Part shown: in pieces, positions 18,917 to 28,673 of the stretch
How the letters are laid out: the number at the start of each line of letters is the position of its first letter
Numbering within the stretch: the first letter of the stretch is position 1
DNA from: Acidobacteriota bacterium
Lineage (GTDB): Bacteria; Acidobacteriota; Terriglobia; Terriglobales; Acidobacteriaceae
Assembly: GCA_031296105.1 (NCBI GenBank)
Contig: JARLGJ010000015.1
Span: 1-64,000, forward strand
Direction of reading: 5' to 3'
Length of the DNA stretch: 64,000 nucleotides
The notes under the pieces: model-generated
Told to the model about the DNA's origin: nothing
Databases searched by the model: none
The model's input: the letters and a program-made list of their open reading frames with translations, nothing else
Program-made: the position numbers and the translations under genes

Positions 18917-18936
18917 ACACCTGCTTCTTTAATTTT

Positions 18937-19284
18937 CTATTTCATCACATCGTGATTCTTGGTCGCCGTCTTAAAGTCCAGGTCGAACGGATACAAAGGG
19001 TTGTCGATGTGTACCGTGTAGGTCACCACGATGCCCAACTCCGGCCCCCTGCGATTCACGTCCACCTGCTTGGGGCCGATGACCACGCCCACGGCTGCCG
19101 CCCGCTCCACCATCACGTCCGGCAGCTTGGCATCCTCCTGCGGCTTGTAGGTGTACTCCACCGCCGCATCGTCCACCACCCGGGAAAACTTGTAGTCCGC
19201 CCAATAGGTGGGCAGCACCAGATAGAGCCCGTAGAACATTCCCAACAGCACCAGCACTGACAGAAGGGTCTTCACCTTCGCCAT
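18937..19284 (-). CDS. Small single-pass membrane protein, unknown
   Basis: 115 residues: one hydrophobic helix at the N-terminus (about 6-26, LLSVLVLLGMFYGLYLVLPTY) and a soluble domain with YKPQEDAKLPDVMVERAAAVGVVIGPKQVDVNRRGPELGIVVTYTVHIDNPLYPFDLDF. I do not recognise a named family. It starts 11 nt after the proS stop and is followed by a terminator, so it is the last gene of a two-gene operon with proS. Confidence 0.78.
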   Translation of the reverse strand: MAKVKTLLSVLVLLGMFYGLYLVLPTYWADYKFSRVVDDAAVEYTYKPQEDAKLPDVMVERAAAVGVVIGPKQVDVNRRGPELGIVVTYTVHIDNPLYPFDLDFKTATKNHDVMK

Positions 19285-19295
19285 GGACGCCTCCC

Positions 19296-21089
19296 TTATG
19301 CCCGAGGGTTGTACAGAGCCTGCAAGTGGCCCAGCAGTTCGCCCGTGGCAACCTCAGTCTTCTTTGCCCCGGCGCGTTCCACCAGTTCCAGTTTTCCTTC
19401 CGCAAAGAACTTGCCCACGTTTACCCGGTAGGGGATGCCCACCAGGTCGGCGTCCTTGAACTTCACGCCCGGGCGCTCGTCGCGGTCGTCCAGCAGCACG
19501 TCGTATCCGGCGGCTTCCAGTTCGGCGGCAATCTTTTCCGCGCCTTCCAGCAGCGCGGCGTCACGCACGTTGGTAGGCACCACCACCACCGTAAAGGGAG
19601 CAATCGACGGCGCCAGCCAGAAGCCGTTGTCGTCGTGATTCTGCTCGATGGCCGAGGTCAGGATGCGCTCCACGCCAATGCCGTAGCTGCCCATGATGAG
19701 GACCTGCTCCTTGCCGTCCTTGTCTAGCACGGTGGCGCCCATCGACTCCGAATACTTGGTGCCCAGCTTGAAGATGTGGCCAATCTCCACCGTCTTGCCC
19801 AGCTTGAGCGGCGCGCCGCAGCGCGGGCAACCTTCGCCCTCAACGACGTTGCGCATGTCAGCCACGGCGGTGACGGTAAAGTCCACTCCCAGATTCAACC
19901 CGGTGAAGTGATGATCCGCCTCATTGGCGCCGCCCACAAGATTCCGTCGGCCCTCCAGAGCCTTGTCCAAAAGGACAATGAAATCCTTCTTGCCGCCCTC
20001 GTAGGCAGGCTTGCCCTTGGCGTCAGCGAGCTTCACCTGCGGCAGTCCCACCGGTCCGAGGAAGCCCGCGGCGGTGCCGAAGTACTCGACGATCTCCTCT
20101 TCGCGCATGGGGCGATATTCGCGTCCGCCGATGGCCGCCGAAACCTTGGCCTCGTTCGCCTGATCGTTGCCGCGCATCAACAGCAGCAGCGGACGGAAGA
20201 CCGGCTCGCCCTTGGCGTCGGCGTCGGTCAGCACATAGGCCAGAGACTTCATGTTGCAGTTCACCGGCGTCTTCAGGAAGGCCGCCACCTCGTCGATGGT
20301 CTTCGTCGCGGGCGTGTGTACCTTCTCGCGCTGGCCGCTCGGGTTGTCCGCCAGGTCGGCGACGGCCTCCAGCTTCGAGGTCGCCTTCTCCAGGTTAGCC
20401 GCGTAGCCGCACTTGCCGCACGAGGCCACCAGGTCTTCACCGGCGTCGGTATAAACCATGAACTCCTGCGACTGCGATCCGCCCATGGAACCGGAGTCGG
20501 CCTCGACGGCCACAAAGTCCAGTCCGCAGCGGGAGAAGATGCGGCGATACACCTTGTCATGCAGGTCGAAGCTCTTGTCCAACCCGGCGCGGTCGATGTC
20601 GAACGAGTACGCGTCCTTCATGGTGAACTGGCGCACGCGCAGCAGGCCGCTCTTGGGACGCGGCTCGTCGCGGAACTTGGTCTGAATCTGGTACCAGATC
20701 TGCGGCAGTTGCTTGTAGCTGCGCAGCTCCTTGCGGGCAATGTCGGTCATGATCTCTTCGTGGGTCATGCCCAGGCAGAGGTCGGCGCCCTTGCGATCCT
20801 TCAGGCGGAACATGTTGTCGCCCATGACGGACCAGCGTCCGCTGGCCTCCCACACCTCGCGCGGATTCAGCGCCGGCAGATACATCTCTTGCCCGATGGT
20901 ATCCATCTCCTGGCGCACAATGCCGGTGATCTTGAGGATGGTGCGCTGCGCCATGAAGAGGTACTCGTAGATTCCGGCGGCCAACTGACGGACGTATCCG
21001 GCGCGGATCAGGAATTTGTGGCTTGCCACCTCGGCATCGGCCGGGGCTTCGCGAAGCGTGGGAATAAAGAGTTTGGACCAGCGTTGCAT
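19296..21089 (-). CDS. proS: Prolyl-tRNA synthetase (bacterial type with editing insertion)
   Basis: 597 residues, class II aaRS. Motif 2 region ([26 protein letters not shown]) and motif 3 ([20 protein letters not shown]) are visible, with a YbaK-like editing insertion between them (about 225-400) and the anticodon-binding domain at the end ([36 protein letters not shown]). It charges tRNA-Pro and removes mischarged Ala. ATG 21089 ([20 protein letters not shown]) matches the family start; the longer open frame upstream is non-coding. Confidence 0.97.
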   Translation of the reverse strand: MQRWSKLFIPTLREAPADAEVASHKFLIRAGYVRQLAAGIYEYLFMAQRTILKITGIVRQEMDTIGQEMYLPALNPREVWEASGRWSVMGDNMFRLKDRKGADLCLGMTHEEIMTDIARKELRSYKQLPQIWYQIQTKFRDEPRPKSGLLRVRQFTMKDAYSFDIDRAGLDKSFDLHDKVYRRIFSRCGLDFVAVEADSGSMGGSQSQEFMVYTDAGEDLVASCGKCGYAANLEKATSKLEAVADLADNPSGQREKVHTPATKTIDEVAAFLKTPVNCNMKSLAYVLTDADAKGEPVFRPLLLLMRGNDQANEAKVSAAIGGREYRPMREEEIVEYFGTAAGFLGPVGLPQVKLADAKGKPAYEGGKKDFIVLLDKALEGRRNLVGGANEADHHFTGLNLGVDFTVTAVADMRNVVEGEGCPRCGAPLKLGKTVEIGHIFKLGTKYSESMGATVLDKDGKEQVLIMGSYGIGVERILTSAIEQNHDDNGFWLAPSIAPFTVVVVPTNVRDAALLEGAEKIAAELEAAGYDVLLDDRDERPGVKFKDADLVGIPYRVNVGKFFAEGKLELVERAGAKKTEVATGELLGHLQALYNPRA

Positions 21090-21191
21090 AGCGTGAATGG
21101 CTTCCCGTCTTTGAAAAGTGGTGAAAGATGATTGTATCAAGTGCGTGAGGTCTGCAGGTTTCGCAGGTTTCGGAGGAATCAGCAAAAGCCG

Positions 21192-21236
21192 GTGTGCCCC
21201 AGGTTCGACGCGCGTATGTTGCGCGGCTAACCTGGG
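21192..21236 (+). repeat. CCCAGGTT/AACCTGGG hairpin repeat, copy 2
   Basis: Nearly identical to the copy at 12774 (TGTGCCCCAGGTTCGACGCG ... GCGCGGCTAACCTGGG) with a longer loop. It lies between ABC-F and proS, upstream of proS. Confidence 0.8.
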
Positions 21237-21308
21237 AAGAACTGGATGTCCCATCCTAGCCGTAGTTGCCAGGGCGGGCTTTTGCTCTTGCTGTTGTTCT
21301 CTCCCAGT

Positions 21309-21346
21309 CCCCCCATTCAAGACCGCAACTGGCTTGAATGGGCGCG
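21309..21346. repeat. Second inverted-repeat family (CCATTCAAG...CTTGAATGG), copy 1
   Basis: CCCATTCAAG and CTTGAATGGG flank ACCGCAACTGG. A similar unit in opposite orientation lies at about 36782-36820, where CTCAAGCCCAACTGCGGGCTTGAATGG is split in the same way. Confidence 0.6.
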
Positions 21347-21357
21347 AAAAACGAAAA

Positions 21358-23340
21358 CTACTCCGTCGCTTCCAGTTCCTCGCTCAGTTCGGCCCACTCG
21401 GTTTCCAGCCGTGCCAGCGCGGCGCGGCGTTCCGCCAGCAGAGATGTTTGGCGCTGCGTCTCCTCGGCGCTGACATAGTTGCCCAGCGCGGCCTCGCAGG
21501 CGGCAATGGCGGACTCATTTTCGCCGACGGCCATTTCCACCTCGGCCAGGCGCTCCGCCATCTGCTTGCGCTTCATCGGATTGAGGCGGCGCTTGGGTGT
21601 CCCCATAGCCTCGCTGGCGCTCGGCGAACCTGGGGCACAACCTTCTGAGGTCGAGGCAGAGTCTGCGGTCGCAGACACTTGCGATTTTGCGGAACTCGCG
21701 GCCACTTCCTTCTGTATCTGCTCCTGCAACTGTTCGGCGCCGTTCTGCTTGCGCCACAAATAATCTTCATAGTTGCCGGGAAAGATGTGTACCGCACCGT
21801 CGGCCACTTCAAAGATGCGCGTCGCCAGGCGGTCCACAAAGTAGCGGTCGTGCGAAACAAATACGCAGGTGCCGGTGAACTTCTGCAGTGCGTCCAGCAG
21901 CACGTCCTTGGCGCGCAGATCAAGGTGGTTGGTCGGCTCGTCGAGCAGCAGAAAATTGGAGGGCGTCAGCAACATGCGCGCCAGCGCGTAGCGGTTGCGC
22001 TCGCCGCCGGAGAGCACGCCAATCTTCTTGAAGACGTCATCCTCGCTGAAGAGGAAGCTGCCCAAAAGGTTGCGCAGCTCGGTCTGCGAGCGCGGCGCCA
22101 CGCGAGTAAGGTCGTCCAGCATTCGCGCTTCGGTGTCCAGTTCCTTGTACTGGTCCTGCGCAAAGTAATCGACCCCGACGTTGTGCCCCAGAGAGTATTC
22201 GCCGCCGGTCACCGCTTCGCTCTGCGCCAGCAGCTTGATGAGCGTGGATTTGCCCGCGCCGTTGACGCCCACCAGCGCAACGCGCTCGCCGCGCTCGATG
22301 GTGAAGCTCACGTTGCGCAGCACATCCTTGGGCCCGTAGCTCTTGTCCACGTCCTTGAACTCGGCGACGATGCGGCCGCTGGGCTTGGGCTGCGGAAAGC
22401 TGAAGTGGATGGTCTTCTCTTCCTCGGGCACCGCGATGCGCTCGATCTTCTCCAGCTCCTTGATGCGGCTTTGCACCTGCTTGGCCTTGGTGGCCTGGTA
22501 GCGGAAGCGGCTGATGAAGGCCTCAAGCTGCTCGATGCGCTCGTGCTGATTGCGGTAGGCCGAGAGCAGAGAGTCGCGGCGCTGCTCCTTCTCGCGCAGA
22601 TACTTGTCGTAATTGCCACTGTAGAAGTGCACGCCCTTGTTCCATATCTCGACGATCTTCTTCACCGTCACATCCAGAAAATAGCGGTCGTGCGAGATGA
22701 GCACGTAGGCGTAGGGATAATTCGACAGGTAGTCTTCCAGCCAGTTGCGCGTCTCCAGGTCGAGGTGGTTGGTCGGCTCGTCCAGCAGCAGCATTTGCGG
22801 CTTTGCCAGCAGCAGCTTGGCCAGCGAGATGCGCATCTGCCAGCCGCCGCTGAACTCCTCGGTCTGCCGCGTCCAGTCCTGCTTGGAGAAGCCGAGGCCG
22901 GTGAGCACGGTGCCCACCTGCGACTCCAGGTTGTAGCCGTCTTGCGCCAGAAATTCGCTTTGCACGCGATGGAAGCGCTCGGCGACCTGCGCGTACTCTT
23001 CGCCCGCGGGATCGATCTCACTCATGCGGTGCGAAAGCTCTTCCAGTTCGCGCTCCATCTCGTGAAGGGAGGCAAAGACCGCCAGGCACTCGTCGAAGAC
23101 GGTGCGGCCGTAAAGCGAGAGGCCGTCCTGCGGCAGGTAGCCCACGCTCATCTGTTTGGGCTGGCTGATGGCGCCGTAGTCGAGCGTCTCCATGCCGGCC
23201 AGCACCTTGAGCAGGGTGGACTTGCCGGAGCCATTGGCGCCAACCAGGCCCACGCGGTCCTGCGGCGTAATGAGCCAGTTCAAGCCAGTGAAGAGCATTT
23301 TGGGGCCGAAGCGTTTGCCGGCGTCGCTAAGCTGAATCAT
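21358..23340 (-). CDS. ABC-F family ATPase (YheS/Uup-like)
   Basis: 660 residues with two ABC ATPase domains and no membrane part. Walker [10 protein letters not shown] (about 34-42) and GVNGAGKST; signatures [16 protein letters not shown] and [26 protein letters not shown] twice; a basic linker between them. A C-terminal coiled coil follows ([32 protein letters not shown]). ABC-F proteins act on ribosomes, in translation rescue or antibiotic protection. Oddity: residues about 566-579 ([13 protein letters not shown]) are encoded by a copy of the intergenic hairpin repeat, inserted in frame in the variable linker. Confidence 0.93.
   Translation of the reverse strand: MIQLSDAGKRFGPKMLFTGLNWLITPQDRVGLVGANGSGKSTLLKVLAGMETLDYGAISQPKQMSVGYLPQDGLSLYGRTVFDECLAVFASLHEMERELEELSHRMSEIDPAGEEYAQVAERFHRVQSEFLAQDGYNLESQVGTVLTGLGFSKQDWTRQTEEFSGGWQMRISLAKLLLAKPQMLLLDEPTNHLDLETRNWLEDYLSNYPYAYVLISHDRYFLDVTVKKIVEIWNKGVHFYSGNYDKYLREKEQRRDSLLSAYRNQHERIEQLEAFISRFRYQATKAKQVQSRIKELEKIERIAVPEEEKTIHFSFPQPKPSGRIVAEFKDVDKSYGPKDVLRNVSFTIERGERVALVGVNGAGKSTLIKLLAQSEAVTGGEYSLGHNVGVDYFAQDQYKELDTEARMLDDLTRVAPRSQTELRNLLGSFLFSEDDVFKKIGVLSGGERNRYALARMLLTPSNFLLLDEPTNHLDLRAKDVLLDALQKFTGTCVFVSHDRYFVDRLATRIFEVADGAVHIFPGNYEDYLWRKQNGAEQLQEQIQKEVAASSAKSQVSATADSASTSEGCAPGSPSASEAMGTPKRRLNPMKRKQMAERLAEVEMAVGENESAIAACEAALGNYVSAEETQRQTSLLAERRAALARLETEWAELSEELEATE
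21605..21643 (-). repeat. CCCAGGTT hairpin repeat copy lying in frame inside the ABC-F gene
   Basis: Minus strand reads TTGTGCCCCAGGTTCGCCGA then GCGCCAGCGAGGCTA, matching copy 1 through most of its length but with the 3' arm AACCTGGG degraded. It encodes about 13 residues without breaking the frame. Confidence 0.65.
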
Positions 23341-23381
23341 GCGGGAATAAACCGTTGCGGAAACATCACAGGTCTATTCTC

Positions 23382-25115
23382 TCATTTTGCCGCGGACTGT
23401 GCGGCGTCCAGGCGCGCCACAATCTGCATTTCGGCGGCGGCCTCGGCGCGCCGTCCCTGCAGAGAAAGCGCCGCGGCCAGGCTGCGGTGCGCGGCCACGC
23501 GCGGCCAGTCGCACACAATGCGGCGGCGGTACCACAGCTCGGCCTCTGCCAGGTCTCCGCGCGCCAGCGCCACATCGCCCAGGATGCTGAATGCCTCCGG
23601 CGTCAGGCGGCTCACGGGACGGATCTCCAGCACGCGCCGCGCGCAGTACGCGGCCTCTTCGGGATGCTGCTGCTTGAGCGCGCTGGCCAGATGCAGCCAG
23701 TTGCGCGAGATGCCGGGAAATTCCGCCACCGAGCGCCGCATCAATGGGATGGCTTCCTCCGGGCGGCCAATTTGCAGGTAGGCGTCCGCCAGGTCGTACT
23801 GCGCCAGCGATGAGTGCGGCACGCAATCCATGGAGTGCTGGAACAGGCTCAGATTGGTGGACCAGAACGAGGCCTCGTGGAAGGTCACCGGCACGCACAC
23901 CGCCAGCAGCGCCAGCACCACGGCAAACTGACGCCCGGCTGTATCCCGCAGCAACGGCAAGCGGCGCAGCAGCACTCCGGCGGCAATGGCCACGGCGATT
24001 CCCGGCAGGTACAGGTAGCGGTCGTGCAGTTGCAGCAGTTGCACTCCGGCCACCACCGGCGCCAACGTGAACAGGAACAGCAGCACCAGCAACTGTGCCG
24101 CGCGCGAGCGCCACGCCAGCCACGCAGCCACGGCAAGCACCACCAGAGACACCGCGCTGCCCGCCGCAATCTGCGCGGCCGTCAGCGCGCCGCCCACCAC
24201 CGGCGGATAGTTCATCACTACCGGCGCGGCCAGCAACTGCTTCTTCAGGTACCAGCACAGCGCCCAGGGAGCCAGCGCCGGCGGCTGCGTCAGAATTCCG
24301 CTGCTGTCGGCCGAGGCATAGCGCGCCGTCACATGCATCTGCCAGGCAAAGTGCAGGGCGGTCAGCAGCAGCCACGGCGCGGATTCAAACAGCGCGTGCA
24401 CCGGACGCGCCAGCCAGCCGCGCTCGCGGCTCTGCCGCAAACGGTCGAAGAACACCAGGGCCACCATCAGCGCGGCCGTTTCCTTGGAGAGCAGCGCGGC
24501 CTCCAGCAGCAACAGAGAGAGACACAGCCAGCGGCGGCCTTCGCCATCCGCCCAACGCAGATAGGCCAGCAGCGCGCCCAGAAAGAACGCCGCGCAGAGC
24601 ACGTCGCTGATGCCCGAGATCCAGGCAACGGACTCGATGTGCGTGGGGTGAATGGCAAAAACCAGCGCCGCCAGCGCTCCCGCCCGCGCGTCGCCCGTCA
24701 GCCGCCGCCCCAGGGCCGCCACTTCGAGCGTCACGATCAGGTGCACCAGCACCACGCCCAGGTGAAAGAAGCCCGGCATTCCGAAGCCGATCTTATTCAC
24801 CAGGAAAAGCCACATCATGGTCAGCGGGCGATAGAAAACCGCCGCGCCGCCGTCCTGCCCCGGAGTGAATCCCCAGAAGGTGGAGGTAAAGATGGTGCCC
24901 ACCGAATGCCAGCCCTGCATCCAGGGGTTGGTGAGGATGAGCAGCGCGTCGTCGTAGGCAAAATCGAAGAATAGCGTCTGCGCGTAAACCGCCAGCAGAG
25001 CGGCCATGGCCAGCCGCAGCAGCCAGCGCTCGCTCATGGCAGAGGCGGCAACGCGCTGCCAGGCGGAGGACGGGACATGGGCCGCGGAGGCCGTTTTTTC
25101 AGGAAGATGCGGCAC
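23382..25115 (-). CDS. Multi-pass membrane protein with C-terminal TPRs (TMTC-like)
   Basis: 577 residues. About ten membrane helices (roughly 30-400) begin with a YDDALLILTNPWMQ loop and FYRPLTMMWLFLVNKIGFG, which resemble the acidic catalytic loop and RP motif of GT-C glycosyltransferases of the TMTC/DUF1736 type. Residues about 420-570 form TPRs (AQYDLADAYLQIGRPEEAIPLMRRSVAEFP). It may transfer a sugar from a lipid carrier to exported proteins, but this is inference. GTG 25115 is chosen: a TAGAAT hexamer ends 6 nt upstream and predicts a leaderless mRNA. ATG 25037 is the alternative. Confidence 0.78.
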   Translation of the reverse strand: MPHLPEKTASAAHVPSSAWQRVAASAMSERWLLRLAMAALLAVYAQTLFFDFAYDDALLILTNPWMQGWHSVGTIFTSTFWGFTPGQDGGAAVFYRPLTMMWLFLVNKIGFGMPGFFHLGVVLVHLIVTLEVAALGRRLTGDARAGALAALVFAIHPTHIESVAWISGISDVLCAAFFLGALLAYLRWADGEGRRWLCLSLLLLEAALLSKETAALMVALVFFDRLRQSRERGWLARPVHALFESAPWLLLTALHFAWQMHVTARYASADSSGILTQPPALAPWALCWYLKKQLLAAPVVMNYPPVVGGALTAAQIAAGSAVSLVVLAVAAWLAWRSRAAQLLVLLFLFTLAPVVAGVQLLQLHDRYLYLPGIAVAIAAGVLLRRLPLLRDTAGRQFAVVLALLAVCVPVTFHEASFWSTNLSLFQHSMDCVPHSSLAQYDLADAYLQIGRPEEAIPLMRRSVAEFPGISRNWLHLASALKQQHPEEAAYCARRVLEIRPVSRLTPEAFSILGDVALARGDLAEAELWYRRRIVCDWPRVAAHRSLAAALSLQGRRAEAAAEMQIVARLDAAQSAAK

Positions 25116-25187
25116 ACAGGCATTCTAGCAACAGGCGCGCGCGGCGACGGTTAACCCAGCGGATGCGTCATAAACCGCGCAACACGC

Positions 25188-25193
25188 TATAAT
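25188..25193 (+). promoter_or_regulatory. -10 element TATAAT upstream of typA
   Basis: A perfect TATAAT about 120 nt before the TTG start, with a weak GCGTCA at the -35 place. This implies a leader of about 115 nt; no riboswitch is recognised in it. Confidence 0.45.
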
Positions 25194-25316
25194 GGAAACA
25201 GCAGCTTCCCTACGTCTTCGTTTCCTCGTTTCCCCAGACAGGATCGTGCGACGAACCTTGGTTCGCTGCGCCCGTGTCCGCCAACATTGCGCGGACCTAC
25301 AAAGGATGAGACCCGC

Positions 25317-27143
25317 TTGAGCACCGAAATTCGCAATATCGCCATCATCGCCCACGTTGACCACGGCAAAACCACACTGGTAGACGCCATGCTGCGCCAG
25401 AGCGGCGCCTTCCGCGCCAACCAGGAGGTGGCCGATCGCGTGATGGATTCCAACGACCTGGAGCGCGAGCGTGGTATTACCATCCTGGCCAAGAACACCG
25501 CCGTCTTCTACCACCACATCAAGATCAACATCGTGGACACGCCGGGTCACAGCGACTTTGGCGGCGAGGTGGAACGCGCGCTGAAGATGGTGGATGGCGT
25601 CATGCTGCTGGTGGACGCCAGCGAAGGCCCCTTGCCGCAGACGCGCTACGTGCTGAGCAAGGCCCTGGAGGCGCAGCTCAAGCCCATCGTGGTCATCAAC
25701 AAGATCGACCGCCCCGACGCGCGCGCCCAGGAAGTTCTGAACGAGGTCTATGACTTGTTCATCGACCTCGACGCCGACGAGTCGCAGCTTGATTTTCCAG
25801 TGCTCTACACCAACGGCAAGCTGGGCACGGCCACCACGGATCTCGCGCAGCCCGGCACCGACCTGCAGCCTCTGTTCGAGTCCATCGTCAAGACCATCCC
25901 CGCGCCCACCGGCAGTCCGGACGCCACCCTGCAAATCATGGTGGCCAACCTCGACTACAGCGACTACCTGGGACGCCTGGCCATCGCGCGCGTGTTTAAC
26001 GGCACCCTGCGCACCGGCGAGGAAGTGGGCATCGCCAAGCTGAGCGGCGAAATCGAGAAGATCAAGATCACCAAGCTGTTCAGCTTCTCGGGCCTCAAGC
26101 GCACAGACATCACCGAGACCGAACTGGGCGACATTGTGGCCGTGGCCGGCGTCACCGGCATCACCATCGGCGAGACCATCACCAGCTACGAAGCGCCCGA
26201 TCCGCTGCCGCACATCCTCATCGACGAGCCGACCATCGCCATGCAGTTCATGGTGAACACCTCGCCCTTTGCCGGACGCGAAGGCCAGTACGTCACCTCG
26301 CGCAACATAGCCGAGCGCCTGGACAAGGAGCTGCTCACCAACGTCTCCATCCGCGTGGAACAGATCGCGCCGGACGTCTTCAACGTGGCCGGCCGCGGCG
26401 AGCTGCAACTGGCCATCCTCATCGAGATGATGCGCCGCGAAGGCTTTGAGCTGGCGGTGGGCAAGCCGCAGATTCTGACCCACACCATCGACGGCAAGCT
26501 GATGGAGCCGATCGAGCTGCTGACGGTGGACATCCCCGAGGAGTTCATCGGCGTCGTCATCGAGAAGCTGGGCGTGCGCAAGGCGGAGATGCGCAAGATG
26601 CACAATCACGGCTACGGCCGCGTGCGCATCGAATTCCGCGTCCCCAGCCGCGGCCTCATCGGCCTGCGCAATGAGATGCTGACCGACACGCGCGGCACCA
26701 TCGTGATGAACTCTCTCTTCGACGGCTACACCGAGTGGCAGGGCGTGATTCCGCAGCGCGTCAACGGCGCCATCACCTCCGACCGCAACGGCCTGACCAC
26801 CACCTACGCCTTGAACGGCCTGCAGGAACGCGGCGAGCTCTTCATCGGCTCCGGCGTGGAGGTCTATGAAGGCATGATCGTGGGCGTGCACTCGCGCGAG
26901 AACGACATTGACGTAAATGCCGTGCGCGAAAAGAAGCTGACCAACATGCGCTCCTCGACCGCCGACGAAGCCGTGCGCCTGGTTCCCTACCGCACCCTGA
27001 ACCTGGAGCAGTGCCTGGAGTTCATCGCCGAAGACGAAGTAGTGGAGATCACGCCGAAGTCCCTGCGCCTGCGCAAAAAGATCCTGCACGCCAAGCAAAG
27101 GCCGCGCAAGGTCCTGGACGACGGCCCCTCGGCCGGGAATTGA
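25317..27143 (+). CDS. typA: TypA/BipA ribosome-associated GTPase
   Basis: 608 residues, translation-factor GTPase. G1 AHVDHGKTT (12-20), switch [10 protein letters not shown]3 [17 protein letters not shown]4 NKIDRPDAR; then EF-G-like domains and the C-terminal BipA-specific domain. It binds 70S ribosomes and assists 50S assembly and stress growth. TTG 25317 is chosen because the family begins a few residues before the G1 strand ([17 protein letters not shown]) and AAAGGATGAG lies upstream; a TTG 30 nt earlier is also open. Confidence 0.96.
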   Translation: MSTEIRNIAIIAHVDHGKTTLVDAMLRQSGAFRANQEVADRVMDSNDLERERGITILAKNTAVFYHHIKINIVDTPGHSDFGGEVERALKMVDGVMLLVDASEGPLPQTRYVLSKALEAQLKPIVVINKIDRPDARAQEVLNEVYDLFIDLDADESQLDFPVLYTNGKLGTATTDLAQPGTDLQPLFESIVKTIPAPTGSPDATLQIMVANLDYSDYLGRLAIARVFNGTLRTGEEVGIAKLSGEIEKIKITKLFSFSGLKRTDITETELGDIVAVAGVTGITIGETITSYEAPDPLPHILIDEPTIAMQFMVNTSPFAGREGQYVTSRNIAERLDKELLTNVSIRVEQIAPDVFNVAGRGELQLAILIEMMRREGFELAVGKPQILTHTIDGKLMEPIELLTVDIPEEFIGVVIEKLGVRKAEMRKMHNHGYGRVRIEFRVPSRGLIGLRNEMLTDTRGTIVMNSLFDGYTEWQGVIPQRVNGAITSDRNGLTTTYALNGLQERGELFIGSGVEVYEGMIVGVHSRENDIDVNAVREKKLTNMRSSTADEAVRLVPYRTLNLEQCLEFIAEDEVVEITPKSLRLRKKILHAKQRPRKVLDDGPSAGN

Positions 27144-27148
27144 TTCAA

Positions 27149-27286
27149 GTCAGGGCACGGCTTCAGCCGTGCCGATAAAACCTGCAAAAACACACGGGCT
27201 TCAGCCGCTGAGGAACGCCTTCCCTCAGCGGCTAAAGCCGCGCATATCACCGAGACTTAGCGGCGCGACTAAAGTCGCGCCCTGAC
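27149..27286. repeat. Composite palindromic repeat (REP-like), copy 1
   Basis: 138 bp bounded by GTCAGGGCACGG and GTCGCGCCCTGAC as inverted ends. Each end is itself a hairpin (GGCACGGCTTCAGCCGTGCC), and internal arms GGCTTCAGCCGCTGAGG / CCTCAGCGGCTAAAGCC pair. The same composite structure recurs at 43617-43775. The remaining gap to the next gene (27287-27482) shows no gene. Confidence 0.75.
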
Positions 27287-27482
27287 AAACAGGAAACTCA
27301 TTCCCCATAATTCAGTCGCCCATTTCACCCGTATGCGGAAGTATCAGGCTTGGGCGGACCTTCCCCGGACAAGAACTTCAGCAAAGATGCGAAACTATTC
27401 GATTTGTGATATTAACTTGTGCCTGTTTCACTACGAACCGGAAGGCTGTGGGGCCTTGCGGCGGCATTCAGGAGGAAACACT

Positions 27483-27950
27483 TTGAAGGCAACTCTACGC
27501 AACTGCGCCCTGGCCTGCATGGCGGCCGCGCTGACGTTCGCCGGCGCCGGCACACTGCGCGCCCAGCAGCTCAACGACAAATTGCAGAAGGCCGTGGGTC
27601 ACTGGCAGGTGATCAACAACGAGGGCAAGCCCTGGGGCAAGGTGGACACCTACCTGGTAGACGGCAAGCTCTACGGCAAGGTCACCGAACTGCGCCCCGG
27701 ACGGCAGCCCAACGACATGTGTGAAAAATGCTCCGGCGAGTTGAAGAACAAGCCGCTGATGGGACTGGTCATCATCCGCAACTTCCATCCCGGCGGCGAC
27801 GACTGGGTGGGCGGCACGGTCATCGATCCCGAGAATGGCAAGGAGTACAAGGGCAAGCTCTGGTCCGTAGGCGACGGGAAGCTCTCCATGCGCGGCTACA
27901 TTGGCATATCCATGCTGGGCCGCACCGAAAACTGGGTGCGCCTCAAGTAG
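27483..27950 (+). CDS. Secreted DUF2147 protein
   Basis: 155 residues with a signal peptide (MKATLRNCALACMAAALTFA, cleavage near LRAQ). The mature part is a DUF2147 domain: AVGHWQVINNEGKPWGKVDTYLVDGKLYGKV, MCEKCSGELKNKPLMGLVII, GGTVIDPENGKEYKGKLW, LSMRGYIGISMLGRTENWVR. The family is a periplasmic lipocalin-like beta barrel of unknown ligand; the CEKC pair is typical. TTG 27483 is the start because GGAGG lies 7 nt upstream and it opens the signal peptide. Confidence 0.88.
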   Translation: MKATLRNCALACMAAALTFAGAGTLRAQQLNDKLQKAVGHWQVINNEGKPWGKVDTYLVDGKLYGKVTELRPGRQPNDMCEKCSGELKNKPLMGLVIIRNFHPGGDDWVGGTVIDPENGKEYKGKLWSVGDGKLSMRGYIGISMLGRTENWVRLK

Positions 27951-27980
27951 CAACAGAAGAAAGTTGTGAGAAAGAATCGA

Positions 27981-28006
27981 AGGCGGGCCGCGCGGTCCGC
28001 CTTTTT
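27981..28006. terminator. Two-way terminator between the DUF2147 and DUF2127 genes
   Basis: AAGGCGGGCCGC (27981-27992) pairs with GCGGTCCGCCTT (27993-28004), followed by TTT. It is immediately adjacent to the stop of the convergent DUF2127 gene. Confidence 0.7.
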
Positions 28007-28562
28007 ACTTTTCGGACCTGGCCACCGGAACCGTCTCTTCGTTGGAGCGGGCTGGCGACTCGTGGCAGCGCTCGCGACGGTTCTCCAGCAGAATGCGCAG
28101 GATGAAGAGCACCACGATGATGTTGCCCACCAGGATGGCCGCGTGCGTCAGGTCGCGGTGGTGCCAGACGGCGACGATCTCCATGGGAAGATAAATGGCG
28201 CCGCTGATGACGGCGAACCACTCGGCCCACGCGCATTGCATCCAAAGACCATAGCCTTCGATGAAGCGGCAGATGGAGTAGGCAAAGCCGACGCTGACGG
28301 CGGTCCAGATGCCGCGGCCCGTGGTACGATCGGCCAACTGATAGAACCAGTCGGTGACGCGCGAGTCGGGGTTCAGACGCAGCCAGTCGGTAAGGTGATC
28401 CACAACCTGGGTCAGGTCGCGATGCAGAAGGGAGATGAGGACGCAGCTAAGCGCGGCAACGGCCAGGCCCTTGAGTCCCTCGAAAAGAGCAACCGTGCGC
28501 AGGCCGTATTTATCCCTGCGCTTCCGTGCCCGTTTCTTATCAACCGCAGATTGGGGCTCCAT
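28005..28562 (-). CDS. DUF2127-family membrane protein
   Basis: 185 residues with about four membrane helices. The family's conserved segments are visible: GLRTVALFEGLKGLAVAAL near the N-terminus, and RFIEGYGLWMQCAWAEWFAVISGAIYLPMEIVAVWHH in the middle. Function is unknown. ATG 28562 gives the family-like start MEPQSAVDKKRARKR. Upstream the frame stays open to 28646 without supporting signals. It is divergent from engB, with only about 110 bp between them. Confidence 0.85.
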   Translation of the reverse strand: MEPQSAVDKKRARKRRDKYGLRTVALFEGLKGLAVAALSCVLISLLHRDLTQVVDHLTDWLRLNPDSRVTDWFYQLADRTTGRGIWTAVSVGFAYSICRFIEGYGLWMQCAWAEWFAVISGAIYLPMEIVAVWHHRDLTHAAILVGNIIVVLFILRILLENRRERCHESPARSNEETVPVARSEK

Positions 28563-28673
28563 GGCCACACGTTCAATGTACACGACCAGAGCGGGAAAAA
28601 TCATCTGATCGAATCCTGAAGGATCGATTCGCACCGGAAGAAACAATCCCCCGGCTTACGTTAAGATACTTGT

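Noticed and set aside
25125..27098. 657-codon minus-strand open frame opposite typA
   Set aside because: Complement shadow of a conserved GTPase gene.
27149..27286. CRISPR array
   Set aside because: Repeats are nested palindromes without regular spacers, and no cas genes are in the window.
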